From contig NW_027017988.1 of the NCBI RefSeq assembly GCF_032854445.1, positions 62,001 to 126,000 of the forward strand: a DNA stretch of 64,000 nucleotides, given 5' to 3'. The stretch's first letter is position 1, and each line of letters begins with the position of its first letter. Under the pieces are notes generated by a model, which saw only the letters and a program-made list of their open reading frames with translations, made no database searches and was not told the DNA's origin. The position numbers and the translations under genes were made by a program. Below are positions 22,598 to 38,021 of this stretch, piece after piece. Source of the stretch: Liolophura sinensis (Eukaryota; Mollusca; Polyplacophora; Chitonida; Chitonidae).

Positions 22598-25500
22598 ACA
22601 TGTTATTATAATGATTACAATGTTCATCTTGTAACTGAGCATACTAGTATAATGATTACATTGTTAATTTTGTAACTGAGCATGCTATTATACTGATTAC
22701 AATGTTCATCTTGTAATTGAGCATGCTATTATAATGAATACAATGTTTATGTTGTTACTGAACATGCTATTATACTGATAACAATGTTCATCTTGTAACT
22801 AAGCATGATATTATAATAATTACAATGTTCATTTAGTAAGTGAACATGCTATTATAATAATTACAATGTTCATCTTGTAACTGAACGTCCTAATATGATG
22901 ATTACAATGATCATCTTGTAAGTAAACATGTTATTATAATGATTACAATGTTCACCTTGTAAATGAACATGCCATTACAATAACTAAAATATTTATCTTG
23001 TAACTGAACATGCTATTATATCAATTACAATCCTCACGTTTCAACTAAACGTGCTAATATAATGATTACAATGTTTATCTTGTAACTGAAGATGCTATTA
23101 TAATAATTACAATTGGTGTCTTGTAACTGAACATGCTATTATAGTACTTACAAAAATCACCTTGTAACTGAACATGCTATTATAATGATTACAATGTTCA
23201 CCATGTCACTAAAAGTGATATTATAATAGTTTTAATGTTCATTTTGTAACTGAACACGGTATTAGGTTATTGCAATGTTCATCCTGTAACCGAATATGCT
23301 ATTATAATGATTACAATGTTCATCTTGTAACTGAGCATGCTATTACAATGATTACAATGTTCATCTTGTAACTGACCATGCTGTTATTATGATTACAATG
23401 TTTATCTTGTAACTGAACAGGCTAATATAATGATTACAATGTTCATTTTGCAACTGAACATGCTTTTTTACTGATTACAATGTTCATCTTGTAACTACAT
23501 ATGCTATAATAATGATTACAATGTTCATCTTGTAATGAAATATGCTAATATAATGATTGCAATATTCATTTTGTAACTGAGCATGATATTATATTAATTA
23601 CAATAATGATTTTTCAACCGTTGACGCTATTATAATGATTACAATGTTCACCTTGTAACTGAGCATGCTATTATAAAAATTTTAATGTTCATTTTGTAAC
23701 TGAACACGGTATTAGGATGTTATAATGTTCATCTTGTAACTGAATATGCTATTATAATGATTGCAATGTTTATCTTGGCACTGAACATTCTATTATAATG
23801 ATTTCAATGTTCATTTTGTAACTGAACACGCTATTAAATTATTACAATGTTCATCCTGTAACTGAACATGCTATTATAATGATTACAATGTTTTTATAAT
23901 GATTACAATGTTCATCTTGTAATTGAACATGCAATTATAAGAATTACAATCTTCACTTTGTAACTGAACATGCTATTACAATGATTACAATGTTCATCTT
24001 GTAACTGAACATGCTATTATGTCGATTACAATATTCATCTTGCAACTGAGCATGATATTATAATAATTACAATGATCATCTTGTAATTGAACGTGCTAAT
24101 ATAATGAATACAATGTTCATTATGTAACTGATGATGTTATTATAATGATTACAATATTCATCTTCTGACTGAATATGCTAATGTAATGATTACAATGTCC
24201 ATTTTGCAACTGAGCATGCTTTTATACTGATTACAATGTCCACCTTGTAACTGAACATGCTATTATAATGATTACAATGTTCATCTTGTAATTGAACGTG
24301 CTAATATAATGAATACAATGTTCATTTTGTAACTGATGATGTTATTATAATGATTAAAATATTCATCTTGTAACTGAATATGCTAATGTAATGATTATAA
24401 TGTCCATTTTACAACTGAGCATGCTTTTATACTGATTACAATGTCCACCTTGTAACTGAACATGCTATTATAATGATTTCAATGTTTATCTTGTAACTGA
24501 GCATGTTTTTATAATGATTACAATGTTCACCTTGCAACTGATGATGTTTTTATAATGATTACAATGTTCATCTTGTAACTGAGCATGCTATTGTAATGAT
24601 TACAATGTTCACCTTGTAACTCACCACATTATTATAATGATTACAATGTTCATCTTGTAACTAAAAATGCTATTGTAACGATTACAATGTCCATTTTGCA
24701 ACTGAGCATGCTAATATTCTAATTACAATGTTCACCTTGCAACTGATGATGTTTTTATAATCAATACAATGTTCACTTTGTAACTGAACATGCTATTACA
24801 ATGATTACAATGTTCATCTTGTAACTGAACATGCTATTATGTCGATTACAATCTTCATCTTGCAACTGAGCATGATATTATAATGATTACAATGTTCATC
24901 TTGTAATTGAACGTGCTAATATAATGAATACAATGTTCATTTTGTAACTGATGATGTTATTATAATGTTACAATATTCATCTTGTAACTGAATATGCTAA
25001 TGTAATGATTACAATGTCCATTTTGCAACTGAGCATGCTTTTATACTGATTAAAATGTCCACCTTGTAACTGAACATACTATTATAATGATTTAAATGTT
25101 CATCTTGTAACTGAGCATGTTTTTATAATGATTACAATGTTCACCTTGTAACTGAACATGCTTTTATAATGATTACAATGTTCATCTTGTAATTGAACGT
25201 GCTAATATAATGAATACAATGTTTTTTTTGTAACTGATGATGTTATTATAATGATTACAATATTCATCTTGTAAGTTAATATGCTAATGTAATGATTACA
25301 ATGTCCATTTTGCAACTGACAATGCTTTTATACTGATTACAATGTTCACCTTGTCACTGATGATGTTTTAATAATGATTACAATGTTCATCTTGTAACTA
25401 CATATGCTATAATACTGATTACAATGTTCATTTTGTAATGAAATATGCTAATATAGTAACTGCAATATTAATTTTGTAACTGAGCATGCTATTATATTGA

Positions 25501-25717
25501 TTACAATGATGATTTTGTAACCGTTGACGCTATTATAATGATTACAATATTAATTTTGTAACTGAGCATGCTATTATACTGATTACAATGTTCATCTTGT
25601 AACTGAACATGCTATTATAATGATTACAATGTTCATGTTGTAACTGAACATGCTATTATACTGATAACAATGTTCATCTTGTAACTGGGCATACTAGTAT
25701 AATGATTACAATGTTCA

Positions 25718-25770
25718 TCTGGTAACTGAGTGAGTGCTTGGGTTTTAACGTCGTTCTCTCTGGTAACTGA
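25718..25770 (-). mobile_element. SINE tail fragment with TSD (array 3, second)
   Basis: Same insert and duplication as at 6315. Confidence 0.83.
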
Positions 25771-28286
25771 ACATGTTATTATAATGATTACAATGTTCAT
25801 CTTGTAACTGAGCATACTAGTATAATGATTACATTGTTATTTTTGTAACTGAGCATGCTATTATACTGATTACAATGTTCATCTTGTAATTGAGCATGCT
25901 ATTATAATGATTACAATGTTTATGTTGTTACTGAACATGCTATTATACTGATAACAATGTTCTTCTTGTAACTAAGCATGATATTATAATAATTACAATG
26001 TTCATTTAGTAAGTGAACATGCTATTATAATAATTACAATGTTCATCTTGTAACTGAACGTCCTAATATGATGATTACAATGATCATCTTGTAAGTAAAT
26101 ATGTTATTATAATGATTACAATGTTCACCTTGTAAATGAACATGCCATTACAATAACTAAAATATTTATCTTGTAACTGAACATGCTATTATATCAATTA
26201 CAATCCTCACGTTTCAACTAAACGTGCTAATATAATGATTACAATGTTTATCTTGTAACTGAAGATGCTATTATAATAATTACAAAGGGTGTCTTGTAAC
26301 TGAACGTGCTATTATAGTAATTACAATAATCACCTTGTAACTGAACATGCTATTATAATGATTACAATGTTCACCATGTCACTGAAAGTGATATTATAAT
26401 AGTTTTAATGTTCATTTTGTAACTGAACACGGTATTAGGTTATTGCAATGTTCATCCTGTAACCGAATATGCTATTATAATGATTACAATGTTCATCTTG
26501 TAACTGAGCATGCTATTACAATGATTACAGTGTTCATCTTGTAACTGACCATGCTGTTATTATGATTACAATGTTCATCTTGTAACTGAACATGCAATTA
26601 TAAGGATTACAATGTTCACTTTGTAACTGAACATGCTATTACAATGATTGCAATGTTTACTTCGTAACTGAACATGCTATTATAACTATTACAATGTTCA
26701 TCTTGTAACTGGGCATGTTTTTATAATGATTACAATGTTTATCTTGTAACTGAGCACGCTTTTGTAATGATTACAATGTTCACCTTGTAACTGAGCACAT
26801 TATTATAATGATTACAATGTTCATCTTGTAATTGAACGTGCTAATATAATGAATACAATGTTCATTTTGTAACTGATGATGTTATTTTAATGATTACAAT
26901 ATTCATCTTGTAACTGAATATGCTAATGTAATGATTACAATGTCCATTTTGCAACTGAGCATGCTTTTATACTGATTACAATGTCCACCTTGTAACTGAA
27001 CATGCTATTATAATGATTACAATGTTCATCTTGTAACTGAGCATGCTTTTATACTGATTACAATGTTCACCTTTTAACTGAACATGCTATTTTAATGATG
27101 ACAATGTTCATTTTGTAACTGAACATGCTATTATGTCGATTACAATCTTCATCTTGTAACTGAAAATGATATTATAATGATTACAATGTTTATCTTGCAA
27201 CTGAGCATGCTATTATAATGATTACAATGTTCACTTCGTAACTGAACATGCTATTATAACTATTACAATGTTCATCTTGTAATTGGACATGTTTTTATAA
27301 TGATTACAATGTTCACCTTGTAACTGAACATGCTATTATAATGATTACAATGTTCATCTTGTAACTGAACATGCTATTATGATTACAATTTTCATCTTGT
27401 AACTGAGCTTTCTATTATAATGATTACAATGTTTACCTTGTAACTGAGCGTGCTCATATAATGATTACAATGTTCACCTTGTAACTGAGCATGCTAATAT
27501 AATGATTACAATGTTTATCTTGTAACTGAGCATGCTATTATAAAACACGAGTCTCTTTAACTGGATTTAGTCTATTTCAGCTGAAGGGAAAAATGAAAGA
27601 TTTAGTCTGGATAATGTGTGGGTATAAGATGAGCATTTTAGCGTGTATTAGGTCCAAACTGCATCTTTGTACCGTTGATCGTTGAGAAGAAATAGAAGGC
27701 ATTTCTCAATATTGGCACTTAAAAGATGGTGCCAGCTAGGAAATCAGCTCTAACCCCAGTGTTCCATGTGGGATTACAGATTTTCTTTCATACTTGCATT
27801 ACAATGTGACGTCAAACCCAATCATCCAGTCATTCGGTGATTACTGTTACACAACAATTGAATCAAACCTTTCAGGTGTCATTTCAAGAGATCTAAAACG
27901 CTATCTAGTTAGCAACAAAGGCTTCAAAGGCTTAATTTGTGCTCTTGTGTACACAGTGCTTATTAGTACACGGACCCTGTCTGTGGAATTTTGTGTATAT
28001 GTCGTCATACACTCAGTTATACTGTGGACTTTCCCTCTTGTAAACATTGCCTCTGTGCATTTTTCAGCATTGTGTAAGTACTTTAGTATTTGTATAGATA
28101 TTGCTATCATTTCTTGTTAAACTTAAGTATTTTAGCTCTTAAAAGTCTTATTATCTGTTCCTGTTAAATGTAATAAATTGTTAAAAAAAAAATCTGCTGG
28201 TTTTGGTTACTTTTGTGCGCGGCTAAACTGTCGTGTATTTCGAACAAGCCATCTCTTTATAATACAGATAGTTTTGGGTCGTAACA

Positions 28287-28475
28287 TTATTTATTTATTT
28301 ATTTGGTGTACTGGGGGAAACCCACGACTACCCGCAGGTTGCCAGAAGACCTCCTCATGGACGGCAAAAAGAGGAAGCCAGCCTGAGCTGGACTTGAACT
28401 CACAGCGACCGCATCGGTTGGAAGCCCATTGCAGGGCGATGGCGTGCTGACCCCCTCGATAACTGAGGCCCTCCT
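28287..28475 (-). mobile_element. SINE-3 (spacer 4)
   Basis: Same element as 8884-9072. Confidence 0.84.
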
Positions 28476-28727
28476 CAAACAAAAATTAAATAAGTAAGTA
28501 AAATGTAAAACGTTGTGAGGCCGATAGAAAATCATGTGTTTCTCTAACTGATTTCACTCCAATTTATTCTTTCATCCAGCGTGTTGACAGAGTCAGTGGA
28601 ATTCGGATGTTTAAATGGTTTCAAGCAACAAAGTATCATTACTTCAAGATATTAATATAACCTGAAGTCAGGCAGCTTCTAAACCTGGATCACCCTGTTT
28701 TCCTGAATCGTTGATTAAATCAATTAA

Positions 28728-28847
28728 CACCATACTGAATCTCTGTTGCACCGTAAACATCATCCTGAATCTCTGCTGCACAGTAAATACCATCCTGAAA
28801 CTCTGCTACACAGTAAGCACCATCCTGAATCTCTGCTGCACAGTAAA
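28728..28847. repeat. 30-bp minisatellite, four copies (spacer 4)
   Basis: Same four-unit tract as at 307-426. Confidence 0.92.
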
Positions 28848-28923
28848 CACCGTCAGGAATTTTACACTGACTGCGATCAGATAGCATTTTTCTGTATAGA
28901 CATGTATGTCGCTGTGCAACTGA

Positions 28924-29288
28924 GTGAGTGAGTGAGTGCTTGGGGTTTAACGTCGTACTCAACAATTTTTCAGTCATATGACGACGAAGGAATCATTAGG
29001 GTGCATGCACGTGTAATGTGCCTCCTTGTTGCAGGACGGATTTTCACCGCTCTTTTATTTAGTGCTGCATCACTGAGACGACTTACCGAAGGCAAGTAAG
29101 CCGCCCCGCCCGAGCCATTATACTGAAACGGGTCAACCAGTCGTTGCACTATCCCCTTCATGCTGAACGCCAAACGAGGAAGTTACAACTTCCTCTTTTA
29201 AAGTCTTAGGTGTGACTCGACCAAGGATTGATCCTGGATCTACCGGTCCCGAAGCGGACGCTCTACCAACTGTGCTATCCGGGCCGGT
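28924..29288 (-). mobile_element. SINE-1, uninterrupted (spacer 4)
   Basis: 365 bp. The target-site duplication lies at 28912-28923 and 29289-29300, the A box at 29266-29277 and the B box at 29225-29233. Confidence 0.91.
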
Positions 29289-31277
29289 CTGTGCAACTGA
29301 CGATCAGATAACATTTATCTGTAAAGACATGTATGTCTCTGCGCCATTTACTGTACCTATGTCTTTCACTTCAGGCAAACCTTAGTCCTCCCATACATAA
29401 CCCCACCTGACAAGGCTCCTACTCAGGCTATTTTATTTCCTAGTGAAAGGAAGGCTTTAAGCATACATGTTTGTACATATAATATTAGTGGTGCGAGTTT
29501 TCAGTAATCCACAATTAACATATAACAGACCTATCAAAACCCTCACAGAATCCAAACGAAGTCCACCGTAAGCACTCTGGAAAAAACATATTAGGAGCTC
29601 AAGTACGTCTATATCGCATTTTTTATTTCATTTCTAACATGATGAGATCACAGAGCTGTTACATTTATCTGTCAAAACCGTTAGTTTAATAAGGTACATA
29701 TTTGTCCTGAAAGAAAGAGACAAAGTTATTGATCTCATTAACGCACGTGTACCTGCCGACGAGCATCAGTTACCATTACTATTACAATGATTACAATGTT
29801 CATCTTGTAACTCACCATGCTGTTATTATGATTACAATGTTCATCTTGTAACTGAACATGCTAATATAATGATAACAATGTTCATTTTGCAACTGAACAT
29901 GCTTTTATACTGATTACAATGTTCATCTTGTAACTACATATGCTAAAATAATGATAACAATGTTCATCTTGTAATGAAATATGCTAATATAATGATTGCA
30001 ATATTCATTTTGTAACTGAGCATGCTATTATATTGATTACAATGATGATTTTGTAACAGTTGACGCTATTATAATGATTACAATGTTCACCTTGTAACTG
30101 AGCATGCTATTATAATGATTTAAATGTTCACCTTGTCACTGAACGTGCTATTATAATAATTTTAATGTTCATTTTGTAACTGAACACGGTATTAGGTTAT
30201 TATAATGTTCATCTTGTAACTGCGTATGCTTTTATAATGATTGCAATGTTCATCTTGTAACTGAGCATGTTTTTATAATGATTACAATGTTCACCTTGTA
30301 ACTGAACATGCCTTTATAATGATTACAATGTTCATCTTGTAATTGAACGTGCTAATATAATGAATACAATGTTTTTTTTGTAACTGATGATGTTATTATA
30401 ATGATTACAATATTCATCTTGTAAGTTAATATGCTAATGTAATGATAACAATGTCCATTTTGCAACTGACAATGCTTTTATACTGATTACAATGTTCACC
30501 TTGTCACTGATGATGTTTTTATAATGATTACAATGTTCATCTTGTAACTACATATGCTATAATACTGATTACAATGTTCATCTTGTAATGAAATATGCTA
30601 ATATAGTAACTGCAATATTAATTTTGTAACTGAGCATGCTATTATATTGATTACAATGATGATTTTGTAACCGTTGACGCTATTATAATGATTACAATAT
30701 TAATTTTGTAACTGAGCATGCTATTATACTGATTACAATGTTCATCTTGTAACTGAACATGCTATTATAATGATTACAATGTTCATGTTGTAACTGAACA
30801 TGCTATTATACTGATAACAATGTTCATCTTGTAACTGGGCATACTAGTATAATGATTACAATGTTCATTTTGTAACTGAGCATGCTATTATACTGATTAC
30901 AATTTTTATCTTTTAATTGAGCATGCTATTATAATAATTACATTGCTCATCTTGTATTTGAGCAAGCTATTATAATTATTACAATGTTCATCTTGTAATT
31001 GAGCATACTAGTATAATGATTACAATGTTAATTTTGTAACTGAGCATGCTATTTTACTGATTACAATGTTCATCTTGTAATTTAGCATGCTATTATAATG
31101 ATTACAATGTTCATGTTGTAACTGAACATGCTATTATACTGATAACAATGTTCATCTTGTAACTGAACATAACATTACAATAATTACAATGTTCATTTTG
31201 TAACTGAATATGCTATTATATTGATTACAATGTTCATCTTGTAACTGAACATCCTAATATAATGATTACAATGTTCA

Positions 31278-31330
31278 TCTGGTAACTGAGTGAGTGCTTG
31301 GGTTTTAACGTCGTTCTCTCTGGTAACTGA
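31278..31330 (-). mobile_element. SINE tail fragment with TSD (array 4, first)
   Basis: Same insert and duplication as at 3142. Confidence 0.83.
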
Positions 31331-34300
31331 ACATGTTATTATAATGATTACAATGTTCATCTTGTAACTGAGCATACTAGTATAATGATTACATTGTTAA
31401 TTTTGTAACTGAGCATGCTATTATACTGATTACAATGTTCATCTTGTAATTGAGCATGCTATTATAATGAATACAATGTTTATGTTGTTACTGAACATGC
31501 TATTATACTGATAACAATGTTCATCTTGTAACTAAGCATGATATTATAATAATTACAATGTTCATTTAGTAAGTGAACATGCTATTATAATAATTACAAT
31601 GTTCATCTTGTAACTGAACGTCCTAATATGATGATTACAATGATCATCTTGTAAGTAAACATGTTATTATAATGATTACAATGTTCACCTTGTAAATGAA
31701 CATGCCATTACAATAACTAAAATATTTATCTTGTAACTGAACATGCTATTATATCAATTACAATCCTCACGTTTCAACTAAACGTGCTAATATAATGATT
31801 ACAATGTTTATCTTGTAACTGAAGATGCTATTATAATAATTACAATTGGTGTCTTGTAACTGAACATGCTATTATAGTACTTACAAAAATCACCTTGTAA
31901 CTGAACATGCTATTATAATGATTACAATGTTCACCATGTCACTGAAAGTGATATTATAATAGTTTTAATGTTCATTTTGTAACTGAACACGGTATTAGGT
32001 TATTGCAATGTTCATCCTGTAACCGAATATGCTATTATAATGATTACAATGTTCATCTTGTAACTGAGCATGCTATTACAATGATTACAATGTTCATCTT
32101 GTAACTGACCATGCTGTTATTATGATTACAATGTTTATCTTGTAACTGAACAGGCTAATATAATGATTACAATGTTCATTTTGCAACTGAACATGCTTTT
32201 TTACTGATTACAATGTTCATCTTGTAACTACATATGCTATAATAATGATTACAATGTTCATCTTGTAATGAAATATGCTAATATAATGATTGCAATATTC
32301 ATTTTGTAACTGAGCATGATATTATATTAATTACAATAATGATTTTTCAACCGTTGACGCTATTATAATGATTACAATGTTCACCTTGTAACTGAGCATG
32401 CTATTATAAAAATTTTAATGTTCATTTTGTAACTGAACACGGTATTAGGATGTTATAATGTTCATCTTGTAACTGAATATGCTATTATAATGATTGCAAT
32501 GTTCATCTTGGCACTGAACATTCTATTATAATGATTTCAATGTTCATTTTGTAACTGAACACGCTATTAAATTATTACAATGTTCATCCTGTAACTGAAC
32601 ATGCTATTATAATGATTACAATGTTTTTATAATGATTACAATGTTCATCTTGTAATTGAACATGCAATTATAAGAATTACAATCTTCACTTTGTAACTGA
32701 ACATGCTATTACAATGATTACAATGTTCATCTTGTAACTGAACATGCTATTATGTCGATTACAATATTCATCTTGCAACTGAGCATGATATTATAATGAT
32801 TACAATGATCATCTTGTAATTGAACGTGCTAATATAATGAATACAATGTTCATTATGTAACTGATGATGTTATTATAATGATTACAATATTCATCTTCTG
32901 ACTGAATATGCTAATGTAATGATTACAATGTCCATTTTGCAACTGAGCATGCTTTTATACTGATTACAATGTCCACCTTGTAACTGAACATGCTATTATA
33001 ATGATTACAATGTTCATCTTGTAATTGAACGTGCTAATATAATGAATACAATGTTCATTTTGTAACTGATGATGTTATTATAATAATTAAAATATTCATC
33101 TTGTAACTGAATATGCTAATGTAATGATTATAATGTCCATTTTACAACTGAGTATGCTTTTATACTGATTAGAATGTCCACCTTGTAACTGAACATGCTA
33201 TTATAATGATTTCAATGTTTATCTTGTAACTGAGCATGTTTTTATAATGATTACAATGTTCACCTTGCAACTGATGATGATTTTATAATGATTACAATGT
33301 TCATCTTGTAACTGAGCATGCTATTGTAATGATTACAATGTTCACTTTGTAACTCACCACATTATTATAATGATTACAATGTTCATCTTGTAACTAAAAA
33401 TGCTATTGTAATGATTACAATGTCCATTTTGCAACTGAGCATGCTAATATTCTAATTACAATGTTCACCTTGCAACTGATGATGTTTTTATAATCAATAC
33501 AATGTTCACTTTGTAACTGAACATGCTATTACAATGATTACAATGTTCATCTTGTAACTGAACATGCTATTATGTCGATTACAATCTTCATCTTGCAACT
33601 GAGCATGATATTATAATGATTACAATGTTCATCTTGTAATTGAACGTGCTAATATAATGAATACAATGTTCATTTTGTAACTGATGATGTTATTATAATG
33701 TTACAATATTCATCTTGTAACTGAATATGCTAATGTAATGATTACAATGTCCATTTTGCAACTGAGCATGCTTTTATACTGATTAAAATGTCCACCTTGT
33801 AACTGAACATACTATTATAATGATTTAAATGTTCATCTTGTAACTGAGCATGTTTTTATAATGATTACAATGTTCACCTTGTAACTGAACATGCTTTTAT
33901 AATGATTACAATGTTCATCTTGTAATTGAACGTGCTAATATAATGAATACAATGTTTTTTTTGTAACTGATGATGTTATTATAATGATTACAATATTCAT
34001 CTTGTAAGTTAATATGCTAATGTAATGATTACAATGTCCATTGTGCAACTGACAATGCTTTTATACTGATTACAATGTTCACCTTGTCAGTGATGATGTT
34101 TTTATAATGATTACAATGTTCATCTTGTAACTACATATGCTATAATACTGATTACAATGTTCATTTTGTAATGAAATATGCTAATATAGTAACTGCAATA
34201 TTAATTTTGTAACTGAGCATGCTATTATATTGATTACAATGATGATTTTGTAACCGTTGACGCTATTATAATGATTACAATATTAATTTTGTAACTGAGC

Positions 34301-34450
34301 ATGCTATTATACTGATTACAATGTTCATCTTGTAACTGAACATGCTATTATAATGATTACAATGTTCATGTTGTAACTGAACATGCTATTATACTGATAA
34401 CAATGTTCATCTTGTAACTGGGCATACTAGTATAATGATTACAATGTTCA

Positions 34451-34503
34451 TCTGGTAACTGAGTGAGTGCTTGGGTTTTAACGTCGTTCTCTCTGGTAAC
34501 TGA
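34451..34503 (-). mobile_element. SINE tail fragment with TSD (array 4, second)
   Basis: Same insert and duplication as at 6315. Confidence 0.83.
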
Positions 34504-37019
34504 ACATGTTATTATAACGATTACAATGTTCATCTTGTAACTGAGCATACTAGTATAATGATTACATTGTTATTTTTGTAACTGAGCATGCTATTATACT
34601 GATTACAATGTTCATCTTGTAATTGAGCATGCTATTATAATGATTACAATGTTTATGTTGTTACTGAACATGCTATTATACTGATAACAATGTTCTTCTT
34701 GTAACTAAGCATGATATTATAATAATTACAATGTTCATTTAGTAAGTGAACATGCTATTATAATAATTACAATGTTCATCTTGTAACTGAACGTCCTAAT
34801 ATGATGATTACAATGATCATCTTGTAAGTAAATATGTTATTATAATGATTACAATGTTCACCTTGTAAATGAACATGCCATTACAATAACTAAAATATTT
34901 ATCTTGTAACTGAACATGCTATTATATCAATTACAATCCTCACGTTTCAACTAAACGTGCTAATATAATGATTACAATGTTTATCTTGTAACTGAAGATG
35001 CTATTATAATAATTACAAAGGGTGTCTTGTAACTGAACGTGCTATTATAGTAATTACAATAATCACCTTGTAACTGAACATGCTATTATAATGATTACAA
35101 TGTTCACCATGTCACTGAAAGTGATATTATAATAGTTTTAATGTTCATTTTGTAACTGAACACGGTATTAGGTTATTGCAATGTTCATCCTGTAACCGAA
35201 TATGCTATTATAATGATTACAATGTTCATCTTGTAACTGAGCATGCTATTACAATGATTACAGTGTTCATCTTGTAACTGACCATGCTGTTATTATGATT
35301 ACAATGTTCATCTTGTAACTGAACATGCAATTATAAGGATTACAATGTTCACTTTGTAACTGAACATGCTATTACAATGATTGCAATGTTTACTTCGTAA
35401 CTGAACATGCTATTATAACTATTACAATGTTCATCTTGTAACTGGGCATGTTTTTATAATGATTACAATGTTTATCTTGTAACTGAGCACGCTTTTGTAA
35501 TGATTACAATGTTCACCTTGTAACTGAGCACATTATTATAATGATTACAATGTTCATCTTGTAATTGAACGTGCTAATATAATGAATACAATGTTCATTT
35601 TGTAACTGATGATGTTATTTTAATGATTACAATATTCATCTTGTAACTGAATATGCTAATGTAATGATTACAATGTCCATTTTGCAACTGAGCATGCTTT
35701 TATACTGATTACAATGTCCACCTTGTAACTGAACATGCTATTATAATGATTACAATGTTCATCTTGTAACTGAGCATGCTTTTATACTGATTACAATGTT
35801 CACCTTTTAACTGAACATGCTATTTTAATGATGACAATGTTCATTTTGTAACTGAACATGCTATTATGTCGATTACAATCTTCATCTTGTAACTGAAAAT
35901 GATATTATAATGATTACAATGTTTATCTTGCAACTGAGCATGCTATTATAATGATTACAATGTTCACTTCGTAACTGAACATGCTATTATAACTATTACA
36001 ATGTTCATCTTGTAATTGGACATGTTTCTATAATGATTACAATGTTCACCTTGTAACTGAACATGCTATTATAATGATTACAATGTTCATCTTGTAACTG
36101 AACATGCTATTATGATTACAATTTTCATCTTGTAACTGAGCTTTCTATTATAATGATTACAATGTTTACCTTGTAACTGAGCGTGCTCATATAATGATTA
36201 CAATGTTCACCTTGTAACTGAGCATGCTAATATAATGATTACAATGTTTATCTTGTAACTGAGCATGCTATTATAAAACACGAGTCTCTTTAACTGGATT
36301 TAGTCTATTTCAGCTGAAGGGAAAAATGAAAGATTTAGTCTGGATAATGTGTGGGGATAAGATGAGCATTTTAGCGTGTATTAGGTCCAAACTGCATCTT
36401 TGTACCGTTGATCGTTGAGAAGAAATAGAAGGCATTTCTCAATATTGGCACTTAAAAGATGGTGCCAGCTAGGAAATCAGCTCTAACCCCAGTGTTCCAT
36501 GTGGGATTACAGATTTTCTTTCATACTTGCATTACAATGTGACGTCAAACCCAATCATCCAGTCATTCGGTGATTACTGTTACACAACAATTGAATCAAA
36601 CCTTTCAGGTGTCATTTCAAGAGATCTAAAACGCTATCTAGTTAGCAACAAAGGCTTCAAAGGCTTAATTTGTGCTCTTGTGTACACAGTGCTTATTAGT
36701 ACACGGACCCTGTCTGTGGAATTTTGTGTATATGTCGTCATACACTCAGTTATACTGTGGACTTTCCCTCTTGTAAACATTGCCTCTGTGCATTTTTCAG
36801 CATTGTGTAAGTACTTTAGTATTTGTATAGATATTGCTATCATTTCTTGTTAAACTTAAGTATTTTAGCTCTTAAAAGTCTTGTTATCTGTTCCTGTTAA
36901 ATGTAATAAATTGTTAAAAAAAAAATCTGCTGGTTTTGGTTACTTTTGTGCGCGGCTAAACTGTCGTGTATTTCGAACAAGCCATCTCTTTATAATACAG
37001 ATAGTTTTGGGTCGTAACA

Positions 37020-37208
37020 TTATTTATTTATTTATTTGGTGTACTGGGGGAAACCCACGACTACCCGCAGGTTGCCAGAAGACCTCCTCATGGACGGCAA
37101 AAAGAGGAAGCCAGCCTGAGCTGGACTTGAACTCACAGCGACCGCATCGGTTGGAAGCCCATTGCAGGGCGATGGCGTGCTGACCCCCTCGATAACTGAG
37201 GCCCTCCT
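37020..37208 (-). mobile_element. SINE-3 (spacer 5)
   Basis: Same element as 8884-9072. Confidence 0.84.
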
Positions 37209-37460
37209 CAAACAAAAATTAAATAAGTAAGTAAAATGTAAAACGTTGTGAGGCCGATAGAAAATCATGTGTTTCTCTAACTGATTTCACTCCAATTTAT
37301 TCTTTCATCCAGCGTGTTGACAGAGTCAGTGGAATTCGGATGTTTAAATGGTTTCAAGCAACAAAGTATCATTACTTCAAGATATTAATATAACCTGAAG
37401 TCAGGCAGCTTCTAAACCTGGATCACCCTGTTTTCCTGAATCGTTGATTAAATCAATTAA

Positions 37461-37580
37461 CACCATACTGAATCTCTGTTGCACCGTAAACATCATCCTG
37501 AATCTCTGCTGCACAGTAAATACCATCCTGAAACTCTGCTACACAGTAAGCACCATCCTGAATCTCTGCTGCACAGTAAA
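37461..37580. repeat. 30-bp minisatellite, four copies (spacer 5)
   Basis: Same four-unit tract as at 307-426. Confidence 0.92.
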
Positions 37581-37656
37581 CACCGTCAGGAATTTTACAC
37601 TGACTGCGATCAGATAGCATTTTTCTGTATAGACATGTATGTCGCTGTGCAACTGA

Positions 37657-38021
37657 GTGAGTGAGTGAGTGCTTGGGGTTTAACGTCGTACTCAACAATT
37701 TTTCAGTCATATGACGACGAAGGAATCATTAGGGTGCATGCACGTGTAATGTGCCTCCTTGTTGCAGGACGGATTTTCACCGCTCTTTTATTTAGTGCTG
37801 CATCACTGAGACGACTTACCGAAGGCAAGTAAGCCGCCCCGCCCGAGCCATTATACTGAAACGGGTCAACCAGTCGTTGCACTATCCCCTTCATGCTGAA
37901 CGCCAAACGAGGAAGTTACAACTTCCTCTTTTAAAGTCTTAGGTGTGACTCGACCAAGGATTGATCCTGGATCTACCGGTCCCGAAGCGGACGCTCTACC
38001 AACTGTGCTATCCGGGCCGGT
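37657..38021 (-). mobile_element. SINE-1, uninterrupted (spacer 5)
   Basis: 365 bp. The target-site duplication lies at 37645-37656 and 38022-38033. The empty SINE-2 site is at 37953-37965. Confidence 0.91.

Larger units (their letters stand above)
21045..27543. repeat. 41-bp satellite array 3
   Basis: 6,499 bp, one base different in length from array 1 and collinear with it at an offset of 19,403 bp. The SINE-tail fragment lies at 22545 and 25718, 3,173 bp apart as in array 1. Only scattered substitutions were seen. Confidence 0.96.
27544..29777. other. Spacer 4 (no SINE-2)
   Basis: 2,234 bp, exactly 284 bp shorter than spacer 2, which is the SINE-2 insert plus one target copy. The empty site is at 29220-29232. 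A G-to-C change at 28695 is shared only with spacer 5 (37428). No features are recognised at 27544-28286, 28476-28727 or 29345-29777. Confidence 0.94.
29778..36276. repeat. 41-bp satellite array 4
   Basis: 6,499 bp, the same length as array 3 and collinear with it. It shares derived changes with array 2 at 30223, 30447 and 34518, although it lacks the extra 1.68-kb block of array 2. SINE-tail fragments lie at 31278 and 34451. Confidence 0.96.
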
